Source of the DNA: an uncultured Anaerotruncus sp.
GTDB lineage: Bacteria > Bacillota_A > Clostridia > Oscillospirales > CAG-272
Direction: 5' to 3'
Length of the DNA stretch: 8,205 nucleotides
NCBI GenBank assembly: GCA_958414155.1
Contig: CATYWI010000036.1
Coordinates: 1-8,205 of the forward strand
Part shown: positions 1 to 6,191 of the stretch, piece after piece
Position numbering within the stretch: the stretch's first letter is position 1
Layout: each line of letters begins with the position of its first letter
Made by a program: the position numbers and the translations under genes
The notes under the pieces: model-generated
The model's database searches: none
What the model was told of the DNA's origin: nothing
The model's input: only the letters and a program-made list of their open reading frames with translations

Positions 1-369
1 GTCAAGATACGCGAAAGAAGAGGATGGATCTCTACTTTTTGAACCGTCGCGTTTCGGTCGTTCCGAGCGCATATTATCACGGACATCGTTGCATATATCC
101 GCGACCGCCTGTTGTCGCTACTGTGAGGGCTTCTCTCCGTGAGAGCTGTCCCTGCGGACTGCCGGAGCGCAAGCATTGTTACCGCCCGTCCCGTCACCGG
201 AATGGGAATGTAGCTGCGTTGTACCGGGTTCCCCGCATATTGAGGCTTCGTTTATCCGCGTGTATCTCACGCGGCGGCTGTTCTAAACTGTCGTATCCGA
301 CAGAAATCACAGCCTCAAAGGTTATCGGTCGTTTAATGATACAGCATGCAAAAACGACCGGGGCACATC
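1..369. other. Non-coding or unassigned region, possible 3' end of an upstream gene
   Basis: I see no convincing gene here. Reading frame +1 from base 1 gives 13 codons ending in TGA at 40-42, which could be the C-terminus of a rightward gene entering the window. Frame +2 is open to a TGA at 140-142. Neither can be identified. A frame open from 24 to its stop at 402-404 gives an Arg/Cys/His-rich product without family character, and its last codons lie in the T-tract of a terminator, so it is probably accidental. Several short perfect inverted repeats sit in 126-360, suggesting that a transcript from this region would be structured. On the right the region is closed by the terminator at 370-402. 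Confidence 0.5.
240..360 (+). ncRNA. Candidate structured RNA with a branched junction
   Basis: An 8-bp perfect stem (240-247 with 311-318) encloses two perfect hairpins: a 7-bp stem 256-262/268-274 with a 5-nt loop, and a 6-bp stem 288-293/298-303 with a 4-nt loop. Together they would form a three-way junction. A fourth perfect 9-bp stem (326-334 with 352-360) follows directly. Weaker stems lie upstream, for example 133-137/141-145 inside 126-129/150-153, and 204-208/229-233. The terminator at 370-402 then ends the unit in the rightward direction. I do not recognise a known RNA family (no tmRNA, RNase P, SRP, 6S or common riboswitch signature). The strand is inferred from the direction that would give a hairpin-rich transcript ending at the terminator. 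It could also be an unusually stem-rich 3' untranslated region. Confidence 0.3.
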
Positions 370-402
370 AAAAAATGCCGGTATCCCGACCGACATTTTT
401 TT
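370..402 (-). terminator. Bidirectional intrinsic terminator for the rimP-infB-Nudix operon
   Basis: A run of six A (370-375) is followed by an inverted repeat (376-382 with 389-395, loop 383-388) and seven T (396-402). Read leftward, the stem is continuous because the single mismatch becomes a U-G pair, and it ends in a run of U. This is the standard intrinsic terminator form, placed 43-75 nt after the Nudix stop codon. It is nearly symmetrical, so it could also stop rightward transcripts arriving from 1-369, as is common between convergent units. Confidence 0.75.
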
Positions 403-440
403 AGGTGCTGTTAAAAGTGCAGAGCTTTTTAACAGCACCT
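403..440. repeat. Perfect 14-bp inverted repeat next to the Nudix stop codon
   Basis: Bases 403-416 (AGGTGCTGTTAAAA) are exactly complementary to 427-440, with a 10-nt loop at 417-426. The repeat begins 4 nt after the Nudix stop codon (445-447) and abuts the terminator at 370-402. Leftward it is followed by A residues rather than U, so alone it is not an intrinsic terminator. It would form a very stable 3' hairpin in the operon transcript, which could protect the mRNA or assist termination. A protein-binding site or remnant of a small mobile repeat is also possible. Confidence 0.7.
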
Positions 441-444
441 GTAT

Positions 445-867
445 TCATTTTGCATCCTTAAGCTCAGGTGTCTGCATTGCCGCGCGCAGAACTATACGGT
501 CATTTTCATGCACCAGATACTTCTCGGCACGGTCAAGCCTTATCCATTCAACATCGGCAATTTCGCCCTCGCGCGCCATTGTCGCCTCGCAATCGGTAAA
601 CGCAAGGAAGTAGACCACCTCTTTATCCACCCCGGGTGCGGGATGGTAATTTACCGTTTTACGGAACGCCGATGTGATCTTTATCCGCACCGAGGTCTCC
701 TCAAAGACCTCTCTTTCGGCGGTCATCAGCTCGGTCTCGCCCACCTCGACATGTCCCTTCGGGAATGAGCGATTGCCGCCGCGCCGCTGGCGGATCATCA
801 ATATATACCGTTTTCCGTCCTTGCCGCGGCGCACTACAAGTGCGCCGCAAGATTTTTCATGGATCAT
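445..867 (-). CDS. Nudix hydrolase, Ap4A-hydrolase (diadenosine tetraphosphatase) type
   Basis: This is a 140-residue single-domain Nudix protein. The Nudix box starts at G38 and continues with E44, R52, E53, E56 and E57, the residues that bind Mg2+ and place the catalytic water. It is preceded by the FPKGH motif (35-39) typical of bis(5'-nucleosyl)-tetraphosphatases and their relatives, and a later stretch NYHPAPGVDKEVVYF (73-87) fits the same group. The box glycine after EE-T is replaced by Ser59, an uncommon but tolerated change. The likely role is cytoplasmic cleavage of dinucleoside polyphosphates or other nucleoside diphosphate derivatives; the substrate is inferred. The ATG lies 1 nt after the infB stop with no strong ribosome binding site, suggesting coupling to infB. 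It is the last gene of the operon, in the position where rbfA is often found. Confidence 0.88.
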   Translation of the reverse strand: MIHEKSCGALVVRRGKDGKRYILMIRQRRGGNRSFPKGHVEVGETELMTAEREVFEETSVRIKITSAFRKTVNYHPAPGVDKEVVYFLAFTDCEATMAREGEIADVEWIRLDRAEKYLVHENDRIVLRAAMQTPELKDAK

Positions 868-868
868 A

Positions 869-3583
869 TCAGTCCGGCTTTACTTCTTCCATCACGTACG
901 CTTCAAGCACGTCGCCCGGCTTAAGATCGTTGAATTTTTCAAGTCCCACACCGCATTCGTAGCCCTGAGCCACCTCGCGGACGTCGTCCTTGAAGCGGCG
1001 CAGCGAGGATATCTTATCCTCAAACACCACAACGCCGTCACGCACAACGCGAATGAGCGAGGAACGGGTGATCTTGCCGTCCTGAACGTACGAACCGGCG
1101 ATAAAGCCGACATTGGGTACGTGAATGACCTGTCTGACCTCGGCATGACCGAGCAGATTCTCACGGAACTTGGGCGCGAGCATACCCTTCATAGCCGCGG
1201 TGATCTCATCGATGCACTCGTAGATAACGCGGTAGGTGCGGATATCGACGCCCTGACGCTCCGCGGAGTCGATAGCGGACTTATCGGGGCGCACATTGAA
1301 GCCCACGATAATGGCATTTGACGCAGCGGCGAACATAACGTCACCCTCGGTGATGCCGCCCGCGGCGGAATGGATGACTCTGACCTTGACCTCTTCGTTG
1401 GATATCTTCTCAAGCGACTGCTTTACAGCCTCGGCGGAGCCGCCGACGTCTGCCTTGACGATGATATTTAGTTCCTTTACACCCTCGGAGATCTGCGCAA
1501 ACAGGTCGTTGAGGTTTGCACGGCTGTTCGCTTTGAAGGTGTCCTCCTTTGCCTGTGCGCGGCGGCGGTCGGCAAGCTCACGCGCCATTCTTTCATTTTC
1601 GACTGCGTTGAACTCATCGCCTGCGGCGGGAAGGTCGGCAAGACCGATTATCTCAACGGGCATTGAAGGAGTGGCAGCCTTTACGGCGCGGCCGGCGTAA
1701 TCGGTCATGGCTCTTACGCGTCCGACCGAGGTCCCGGCTATAACGATGTCTCCGCTGCGGAGAGTACCGTTCTGGACCAGCACGGTCGCGACCGGGCCGC
1801 GTCCCTTGTCCAGCTTGGATTCTATTATGACGCCTTTTGCACGGCGATTGGGATTGGCTTTGTATTCCTTGACCTCGGCGATGAGCAGGATATCCTCAAG
1901 CAGATCGTCGATACCGGTGCGCTTGAGCGCAGACACGGGAACGCACATAACGTCGCCGCCCCATTCCTCGGGAACGAGGTCGTACTTGGTCAGCTCCTGC
2001 TTTACGGCATCGGGATTCGCGCCCGGCTTATCCATCTTGTTTATTGCAACGATTATCTCAACGCCTGCGGCTTTGGCGTGGTTTATCGCCTCGACCGTCT
2101 GCGGCATTATGCCGTCATCGGCGGCAACGACCAGAATGGCAATATCCGTTGCCATTGCGCCGCGTGCGCGCATTGCGGTGAACGCTTCGTGTCCGGGCGT
2201 GTCAAGGAAGGTGATCTCTTTACCCTTGATACGGACGCGGTATGCGCCGATATGCTGTGTGATGCCGCCCGCCTCGCCGGCAGTGACATGTGTGTTTCTG
2301 ATAGCGTCAAGAAGCGAGGTCTTGCCGTGGTCAACGTGGCCCATAACGCACACGACGGGCGCGCGCTCCACAAGATCCTCGGGACGGTCCTCGTCCTCGT
2401 TGAAGAGGCGATCCTCTATCGAGGTCACGACCTCGCGCGTCACCTCGGCGCCCAGCTCGTCGGCGACGAGCGCGGCGGTGTCAAAATCCACGACCTGGTT
2501 GACCGTTGCCATAACGCCCATCATGATGAGGCGCTTTATCACCTCGGCGGCGGTCACTTTGAGGCGTGACGCAAGTTCGCCGACGGTTATCTCATCGGGG
2601 ATCGTTGCGTGCACGGGCTGTTTCTTTATCGGCTGAGCCGCCTGCGCGGGTGCGCCGCCACGGCGGCTGTTCTGACGGCGGTCGCGTCCCTGCTGAGGCT
2701 GCTGTCCCTGCTGTGTGCGCTGCTTGCCGCCCTGGCGCTGTCCGCCCGGCGACTGCTGATTGCGCTGTCCCTCTTGACCGCGCTGTCCGCGCTGGCTCTG
2801 AGCGGCACGGGGACGCCCCTGTGTCTGATCGGCGGATGCGGGCTGCTTTTTGACCTTCTGCGCGCCGCCCTTTATATCCTTTACGGTGTCGGGAACGAAA
2901 TTGTCAAGTCTGTCATCGTATTTTGAAAGATCGACTGCCTCGGCGCCCGTGCCGCGCGTGTCCACAACGCGCGTACCGGCGTTTTTGTTGACGGTGACAG
3001 TTTCCTTGGCTCCGTCTGTCGCCGACGAGCCGATGGCAAGCCCCGGCTGCTTCTGCTTCTGGCTTTTCTCCGCCTTCTGCTCCTGCGTGCGCTCGTTGTT
3101 CTTTTTCTGCTGAGAGTTCGCCTGCTCCGCCTTTTTAAGACGGTCCTCAAAGCGCTCGCCTGCCGAACGCGCGGGGTTGACCTGCGCTCCGCCCGTCACT
3201 GTCTTCGGCGGCTTTTTGTTTTCTGCCGGCTTCTCCGCTGTCTTTTCCGCGGGCTTTGTCTCGGGAGCCGCTTTTTTCGGCTCCTCCGCGGCAGGCTTTG
3301 TCTCCTGCCGGGGCTTTGCCGCCTCGGCGGGCTTCTCCGCGGCGTTCTCCTTGGCAGGAAGAAGTGACGGAATGAATGTCACGCCGTCGATATAATCCTC
3401 GATATTGTCTATCTGATTGGCGCGGGTCATTTTTTCAAGAAACAGATCAAGCTCAAACGGCTCAAGCGCCTTCTGCGTTTTGATCTCTATACCCGCTTCC
3501 GCAAAGAAATCGGTCACTTCCTTTGTCTTGAGCCCGAGATCCTTTGCAAGCTGATTTACCTTAACCTGTGCTGTTGCTGCCAT
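869..3583 (-). CDS. infB: Translation initiation factor IF2
   Basis: IF2 is the GTPase that delivers fMet-tRNA to the 30S subunit and promotes 50S joining. The 904 residues show, in order: an IF2N domain at about 1-55; a long disordered stretch, Ala/Lys/Glu/Pro-rich at first and then Gln/Gly/Arg-rich at about 250-310; a second IF2N domain at about 325-385; the G domain with GHVDHGKT (415-422), [14 protein letters not shown] (461-465), NKMD (515-518) and SALK (551-554); a beta-barrel domain II; domain III; and the C-terminal fMet-tRNA-binding domain with [16 protein letters not shown]. All GTPase motifs are intact. The ATG is supported by AAGGAGG at 3594-3600, 10 nt upstream. It follows ylxQ by 26 nt and precedes the Nudix gene by 1 nt. 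Length is normal for Clostridia, where the N-terminal half varies. Confidence 0.98.
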   Translation of the reverse strand: MAATAQVKVNQLAKDLGLKTKEVTDFFAEAGIEIKTQKALEPFELDLFLEKMTRANQIDNIEDYIDGVTFIPSLLPAKENAAEKPAEAAKPRQETKPAAEEPKKAAPETKPAEKTAEKPAENKKPPKTVTGGAQVNPARSAGERFEDRLKKAEQANSQQKKNNERTQEQKAEKSQKQKQPGLAIGSSATDGAKETVTVNKNAGTRVVDTRGTGAEAVDLSKYDDRLDNFVPDTVKDIKGGAQKVKKQPASADQTQGRPRAAQSQRGQRGQEGQRNQQSPGGQRQGGKQRTQQGQQPQQGRDRRQNSRRGGAPAQAAQPIKKQPVHATIPDEITVGELASRLKVTAAEVIKRLIMMGVMATVNQVVDFDTAALVADELGAEVTREVVTSIEDRLFNEDEDRPEDLVERAPVVCVMGHVDHGKTSLLDAIRNTHVTAGEAGGITQHIGAYRVRIKGKEITFLDTPGHEAFTAMRARGAMATDIAILVVAADDGIMPQTVEAINHAKAAGVEIIVAINKMDKPGANPDAVKQELTKYDLVPEEWGGDVMCVPVSALKRTGIDDLLEDILLIAEVKEYKANPNRRAKGVIIESKLDKGRGPVATVLVQNGTLRSGDIVIAGTSVGRVRAMTDYAGRAVKAATPSMPVEIIGLADLPAAGDEFNAVENERMARELADRRRAQAKEDTFKANSRANLNDLFAQISEGVKELNIIVKADVGGSAEAVKQSLEKISNEEVKVRVIHSAAGGITEGDVMFAAASNAIIVGFNVRPDKSAIDSAERQGVDIRTYRVIYECIDEITAAMKGMLAPKFRENLLGHAEVRQVIHVPNVGFIAGSYVQDGKITRSSLIRVVRDGVVVFEDKISSLRRFKDDVREVAQGYECGVGLEKFNDLKPGDVLEAYVMEEVKPD

Positions 3584-3593
3584 ATTCCATCAT

Positions 3594-3600
3594 CCTCCTT
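3594..3600 (-). promoter_or_regulatory. Strong ribosome binding site of infB
   Basis: AAGGAGG reads leftward 10 nt before the infB ATG, between the ylxQ stop and infB. It is the strongest such site in the operon and fits high, independent initiation of IF2. Confidence 0.9.
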
Positions 3601-3609
3601 GGGGGTTTA

Positions 3610-4071
3610 TCAGATACCGAGCGGTAGCGCCGCTTTTTCTATCATCCTGACCATTGACGCGTCGGTCACAGCGACCGCCGCCGTTATGCCTCCGCGGCCG
3701 ACTGCCGCGGCAAGCTCCGCTCCCGTTGCCGGAAGCACCATAAGCCTTACGCCATAGTATGCGCATCTGTCGTGCAGACGCTTTGCCGTGTTCGGGGAAT
3801 TGTCCCCCGCTGATATCACCAGCTTCGCCGACCCCGCCTTGAGTGCATCGCACACAAGCTCGGTGCCGCGCACGACAGCCCCGGCACGGACGCAAAGTCC
3901 GATATTACCGAGCATACGCGCCACGGCGGCTGTACGCGCCGCTCCTTCCGCAAGCGGGGGCGATATGCTCTCTTTTTTTTCTGTTTTTTTCGTCGGCGCG
4001 CCGCTTTTTTTGCGGGTTTCCTTTACGCGCCCCTCATCCGCACCTGCGGCATGACCGGATCTTTTCTGCAT
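3610..4071 (-). CDS. ylxQ: YlxQ-type L7Ae/L30e/Gadd45 family RNA-binding protein
   Basis: The C-terminal 100 residues (about 53-153) fit the L7Ae/L30e fold: MLGNIGLCVRAGAVVRG, then ALKAGSAKLVISAGD, and a Val/Ala-rich end containing GRGGITAAVAV. Bacillus YlxQ is an L7Ae homologue known to bind K-turn RNA; its cellular role is unclear. Position between ylxR and infB is the usual one. The reading frame carries a 52-residue basic, Lys/Arg/Thr-rich N-terminal extension that looks disordered and is absent from the roughly 100-residue Bacillus protein. The first ATG is at 4069-4071 and an in-frame stop lies just upstream, so the frame cannot begin earlier. A later start at Met53 (3913-3915) would give a family-sized protein but has no ribosome binding site at normal distance. 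I prefer the longer form. The gene follows ylxR after a 63-nt gap holding a hairpin. Confidence 0.88.
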   Translation of the reverse strand: MQKRSGHAAGADEGRVKETRKKSGAPTKKTEKKESISPPLAEGAARTAAVARMLGNIGLCVRAGAVVRGTELVCDALKAGSAKLVISAGDNSPNTAKRLHDRCAYYGVRLMVLPATGAELAAAVGRGGITAAVAVTDASMVRMIEKAALPLGI

Positions 4072-4109
4072 ACTCTGCTCTTCTGTATCCTTTGTTTATT
4101 GATTACCCT

Positions 4110-4132
4110 GCGGGATCATAGGAATATCCCGC
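4110..4132 (-). other. Intercistronic hairpin between ylxR and ylxQ
   Basis: A perfect 7-bp stem (4110-4116 with 4126-4132, loop of 9 nt) starts 2 nt after the ylxR stop codon. No U-tract follows it leftward, so it is not an intrinsic terminator. It could mark an mRNA processing or stability point between the two genes. Confidence 0.5.
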
Positions 4133-4134
4133 GT

Positions 4135-4428
4135 TTATTTTGCGGCTTCAAGCTCCTTTGCAAGCGCATCCCATACCTCATCGGGTATGGCACAGCCGAA
4201 ATTCTGCTCGACACGGTGATTTTTTCTCACCCTGGCGAGGCAGGCGGCGGCAGGACAGATATACGCCCCGCGCCCCGGATTTTTTCCGGTACGGTCGATA
4301 GAGACCGTTCCGTCCGGCGCCCGCACGATCCTCACAAGCTCGCCCTTCGGGCGGTGTTCACCGCACCCGAGGCACTGGCGCTCGGGGATCTTTTTTTCCT
4401 TCTGTACCGCGGCACCCTTGTTTTTCAT
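4135..4428 (-). CDS. rnpM: YlxR family RNase P modulator RnpM
   Basis: This 97-residue basic protein matches the YlxR family from end to end: PERQCLGCGEHRPKGELVRIVR (residues 15-36), then NPGRGAYIC (50-58) and CLARVRKNHR (63-72). Four cysteines (19, 22, 58, 63) occupy the usual places. In Bacillus subtilis YlxR (now RnpM) binds the RNase P RNA and modulates its activity; older work also suggested a link to transcription control. The ATG at 4426-4428 lies 4 nt after the nusA stop with no clear ribosome binding site, so it is probably translated by coupling to nusA. The stop is TAA at 4135-4137. Gene order nusA-ylxR-ylxQ-infB is the standard Bacillota arrangement, which supports the call. Confidence 0.95.
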   Translation of the reverse strand: MKNKGAAVQKEKKIPERQCLGCGEHRPKGELVRIVRAPDGTVSIDRTGKNPGRGAYICPAAACLARVRKNHRVEQNFGCAIPDEVWDALAKELEAAK

Positions 4429-4432
4429 CGGG

Positions 4433-5458
4433 TCATTCGGTCTTGATATCTATCTTGCAGCCGGTAAGACGTGCCGCAAGGCGGGCGTTCTGCCCCTCGC
4501 GTCCGATAGCGAGCGAAAGCTGATCCGGCTTTACCACTACATGTGCCGAACGCTCGGCGGTCATATCCACCGAATCTATCGTTGCGGGAGCAAGCGCCGA
4601 AGCTATATATTCCTCGGGCTGTTCGCTGTACCGCACTATATCTATTTTTTCTCCGCCCAGCTCGGCGCAGATGTTGTTTATACGCATTCCGTGATTGCCT
4701 ATACAGGCTCCGACTGGATCGACCGCATCGTCGCGCGACATTACCGCGAGCTTTGTGCGCGAGCCTGCCTCGCGTGCGATACCCTTGATTATAACGGTAC
4801 CGTCCGCGATTTCGGGGACCTCAAGCTCAAACATACGGCAAACAAAGCCGGGATGTACGCGGGAAAGCGTTACGAGCGGTCCGCGCGCGTCGCGGTTGAC
4901 CTCAAGCACGTAGACCTTTATCTTCTGCCCTATCGTGAACTGCTCGCCCGGTATCTGCTCGCCTGCGGTGAGCACCGCGCGGCCTGTGCCGGTGTCGATA
5001 AGTATGTTCCCGCTCTCGTGGTCTATCTTTTCGACCGTCGCGGTGATTATCTCCTCGCGCTTCTTCTCGTAAGCCTCCTGCGCTATTTTGCGTTCAGCCT
5101 CACGCACGCCCTGGATTATCACCGACTTTGCCGCGCCCGCCGAAAGGCGGCGGAAGTTTTTGGTCTTTACCTCGAACTCAAGCACCTTGCCCACGGTCGC
5201 ACGCTTGTTTATCTGGCGCGCTTCCTCAAGGGAAAGCTGAGTTTCGGGATTATCCACCTCGGCGACGACCTCCTTCTGCTGATAGACCTTGACGTCCTTT
5301 TTTGCCTCGTCTATCACCACACGGACGTTCGTGTTGTTACCGTATTCCTTTTTATACGCAGCAATGAGCGCCGCCTCGATCTTCTCAAGCATATAGTCCT
5401 TGGGTATGCCCTTTTCCTTTTCAAGCAGGTCAAGAGCGGCGAAAAATTCTGTGTTCAT
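4433..5458 (-). CDS. nusA: Transcription termination/antitermination factor NusA
   Basis: NusA binds RNA polymerase and nascent RNA and modulates pausing, termination and antitermination. The 341 residues show the RNAP-binding N-terminal domain (about 1-125), an S1 domain (about 135-200, ending TLSRVHPGF), KH1 (about 201-275, with VPEI, REAGSRTKLAV, DPVGACIG and a GNHG loop at 254-257) and KH2 (about 280-341, with QLSLAIGREGQNARLAARLTG). The protein ends directly after KH2, the compact form usual in Gram-positive bacteria, without the acidic repeats of Proteobacteria. The ATG at 5456-5458 has AAAGGAA at 5465-5471, 6 nt upstream. It is separated from rimP by 97 nt, including a GC-rich hairpin, and from ylxR by 4 nt. 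Confidence 0.98.
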   Translation of the reverse strand: MNTEFFAALDLLEKEKGIPKDYMLEKIEAALIAAYKKEYGNNTNVRVVIDEAKKDVKVYQQKEVVAEVDNPETQLSLEEARQINKRATVGKVLEFEVKTKNFRRLSAGAAKSVIIQGVREAERKIAQEAYEKKREEIITATVEKIDHESGNILIDTGTGRAVLTAGEQIPGEQFTIGQKIKVYVLEVNRDARGPLVTLSRVHPGFVCRMFELEVPEIADGTVIIKGIAREAGSRTKLAVMSRDDAVDPVGACIGNHGMRINNICAELGGEKIDIVRYSEQPEEYIASALAPATIDSVDMTAERSAHVVVKPDQLSLAIGREGQNARLAARLTGCKIDIKTE

Positions 5459-5475
5459 CTCATTTTCCTTTCTTC

Positions 5476-5492
5476 CGGCGCCTGCGGCGCCG
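5476..5492 (-). other. GC-rich hairpin just upstream of the nusA ribosome binding site
   Basis: A 7-bp stem made only of G-C pairs (5476-5482 with 5486-5492) and a 3-nt loop lies 4 nt before the AAAGGAA of nusA. It has no U-tract following. It could affect ribosome loading on nusA or separate rimP and nusA expression. A short frame of 13 codons (5455-5496) also spans it and its TGA overlaps the nusA ATG; whether it is translated is unknown. Confidence 0.5.
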
Positions 5493-5553
5493 ACATGCTT
5501 GCTTTTGCTAAAAATGCTTCCTTAAAATATATTCCGTTATGCCTTGCTCCGGC

Positions 5554-6036
5554 TCAGTCGCCGAAGTCGTATATGACCTTCATTTTTGCTATCGCGTCGG
5601 CGGGCAGCCTGCAAGGTTCGCTCCCCTCGCTCTCGCATATAAGAACGCGCCCCTCGTCATCGGCGCCGACGAGCCTTCCGGTAAACACGCGTCTGCCGTC
5701 CTGCGGTGCGTAAAGACGCGCTTCGACCTTCTCACCGATACAAGCGGGGATGTGGCGCTCAAGCGTCAGCTCCCTCTCGATGCCGGGGGAGGAGACCTCA
5801 AGGTAATACGCGCCGTCTATGGGGTCGGCTTCGTCAAGCACCGGATCGACCGCGTGGTGAACGCGCTCGCAGTCGTCGATACCCACGCCGCCCTCCGCGT
5901 CGATGGTTATGCGCAGTATCCTTCTCGTACCTTCCTTTACGAAATCAATATCCCAGATATCGCATCCGGCGTCTCTCACGACCGGCAGAAGCAGCTCGTA
6001 AACCTTTCCTGCTACGCCGCTGAGTTCCTTTTTCAT
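5554..6036 (-). CDS. rimP: Ribosome maturation factor RimP
   Basis: RimP is a cytoplasmic factor needed for late 30S subunit assembly. The 160-residue protein has the alpha/beta N-terminal domain (about 1-85), with the family signature YYLEVSSPGIER at 77-88, followed by an SH3-like C-terminal domain (about 90-160) that contains GRLVG and ends IYDFGD. Length is normal for the family. I chose the ATG at 6034-6036 (MKKELSG) because AAAGGTG at 6045-6051 lies 8 nt upstream and the family begins here; a GTG further upstream at 6082-6084 falls inside the leader hairpin. It is the first gene of the operon, followed by nusA, as in most bacteria. Confidence 0.96.
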   Translation of the reverse strand: MKKELSGVAGKVYELLLPVVRDAGCDIWDIDFVKEGTRRILRITIDAEGGVGIDDCERVHHAVDPVLDEADPIDGAYYLEVSSPGIERELTLERHIPACIGEKVEARLYAPQDGRRVFTGRLVGADDEGRVLICESEGSEPCRLPADAIAKMKVIYDFGD

Positions 6037-6044
6037 ACCGTCAG

Positions 6045-6051
6045 CACCTTT
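6045..6051 (-). promoter_or_regulatory. Ribosome binding site that fixes the rimP start
   Basis: AAAGGTG lies 8 nt before the ATG at 6034-6036 and decides against the upstream GTG at 6082-6084. Confidence 0.8.
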
Positions 6052-6065
6052 CTCTTCACTAAATA

Positions 6066-6087
6066 AGAGTGGACGCAAGCCCACTCT
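6066..6087 (-). other. Leader hairpin in the rimP operon 5' untranslated region
   Basis: A perfect 7-bp stem (6066-6072 with 6081-6087), extended leftward by one G-U pair, has a short loop. It starts about 22 nt after the predicted transcription start and is followed by UAUUUA, a poor U-tract. It may be a stability element, a weak attenuator or part of a regulatory leader. I see no known riboswitch. Confidence 0.5.
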
Positions 6088-6115
6088 CCATTACATCATA
6101 ATATACTCTATATTA

Positions 6116-6144
6116 ATTATACCACACTTTTTTTCATCATGCAA
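6116..6144 (-). promoter_or_regulatory. Sigma-A promoter of the rimP-nusA-infB operon
   Basis: Read leftward, TTGCAT (6139-6144) and TATAAT (6116-6121) are separated by exactly 17 nt, and TG stands one base before the -10 (6123-6124), giving an extended -10 element. The -10 is a perfect consensus and the -35 matches 4 of 6. The predicted start is near 6109, giving a leader of about 72 nt before rimP. A-tracts at 6148-6151, 6157-6162 and 6169-6175 directly upstream resemble an UP element. Confidence 0.85.
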
Positions 6145-6191
6145 TAGTTTTCCGCATTTTTTCCGATCTTTTTTTGAATTTTATCAGCCCC

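Noticed and set aside
298..332. Resemblance to the 3' end of RNase P RNA (ACAGAA then TTATCGGTC)
   Set aside because: The conserved 5' partner (AGGAAAGTCC type) and other core segments are absent upstream, so the similarity is short and probably accidental.
24..404. Rightward open frame of 126 codons
   Set aside because: Product is Arg/Cys/His-rich without family features, the purine-rich sequence touches the ATG directly instead of standing at normal spacing, and the frame runs through a clear terminator with its stop inside the T-tract.
1707..2636. Rightward frame of 309 codons opposite infB
   Set aside because: Antisense shadow of the conserved IF2 G domain; Ser/Thr/Ala-rich composition is that expected from the complementary frame.
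2609..2926. Rightward Leu-rich frame resembling a membrane protein
   Set aside because: It is the complement of the Gln/Gly/Arg-rich tract of IF2 (CAG read as CTG), which gives leucine runs by chance.
4418..5713. Rightward frame of 431 codons opposite nusA and the end of rimP
   Set aside because: It covers the well-supported nusA on the other strand, has no family character, and crosses gene boundaries.
6037..6084. Longer rimP beginning at GTG 6082-6084
   Set aside because: The added 16 residues do not belong to the family, the GTG lies in the leader hairpin, and a proper ribosome binding site precedes the ATG at 6034-6036.
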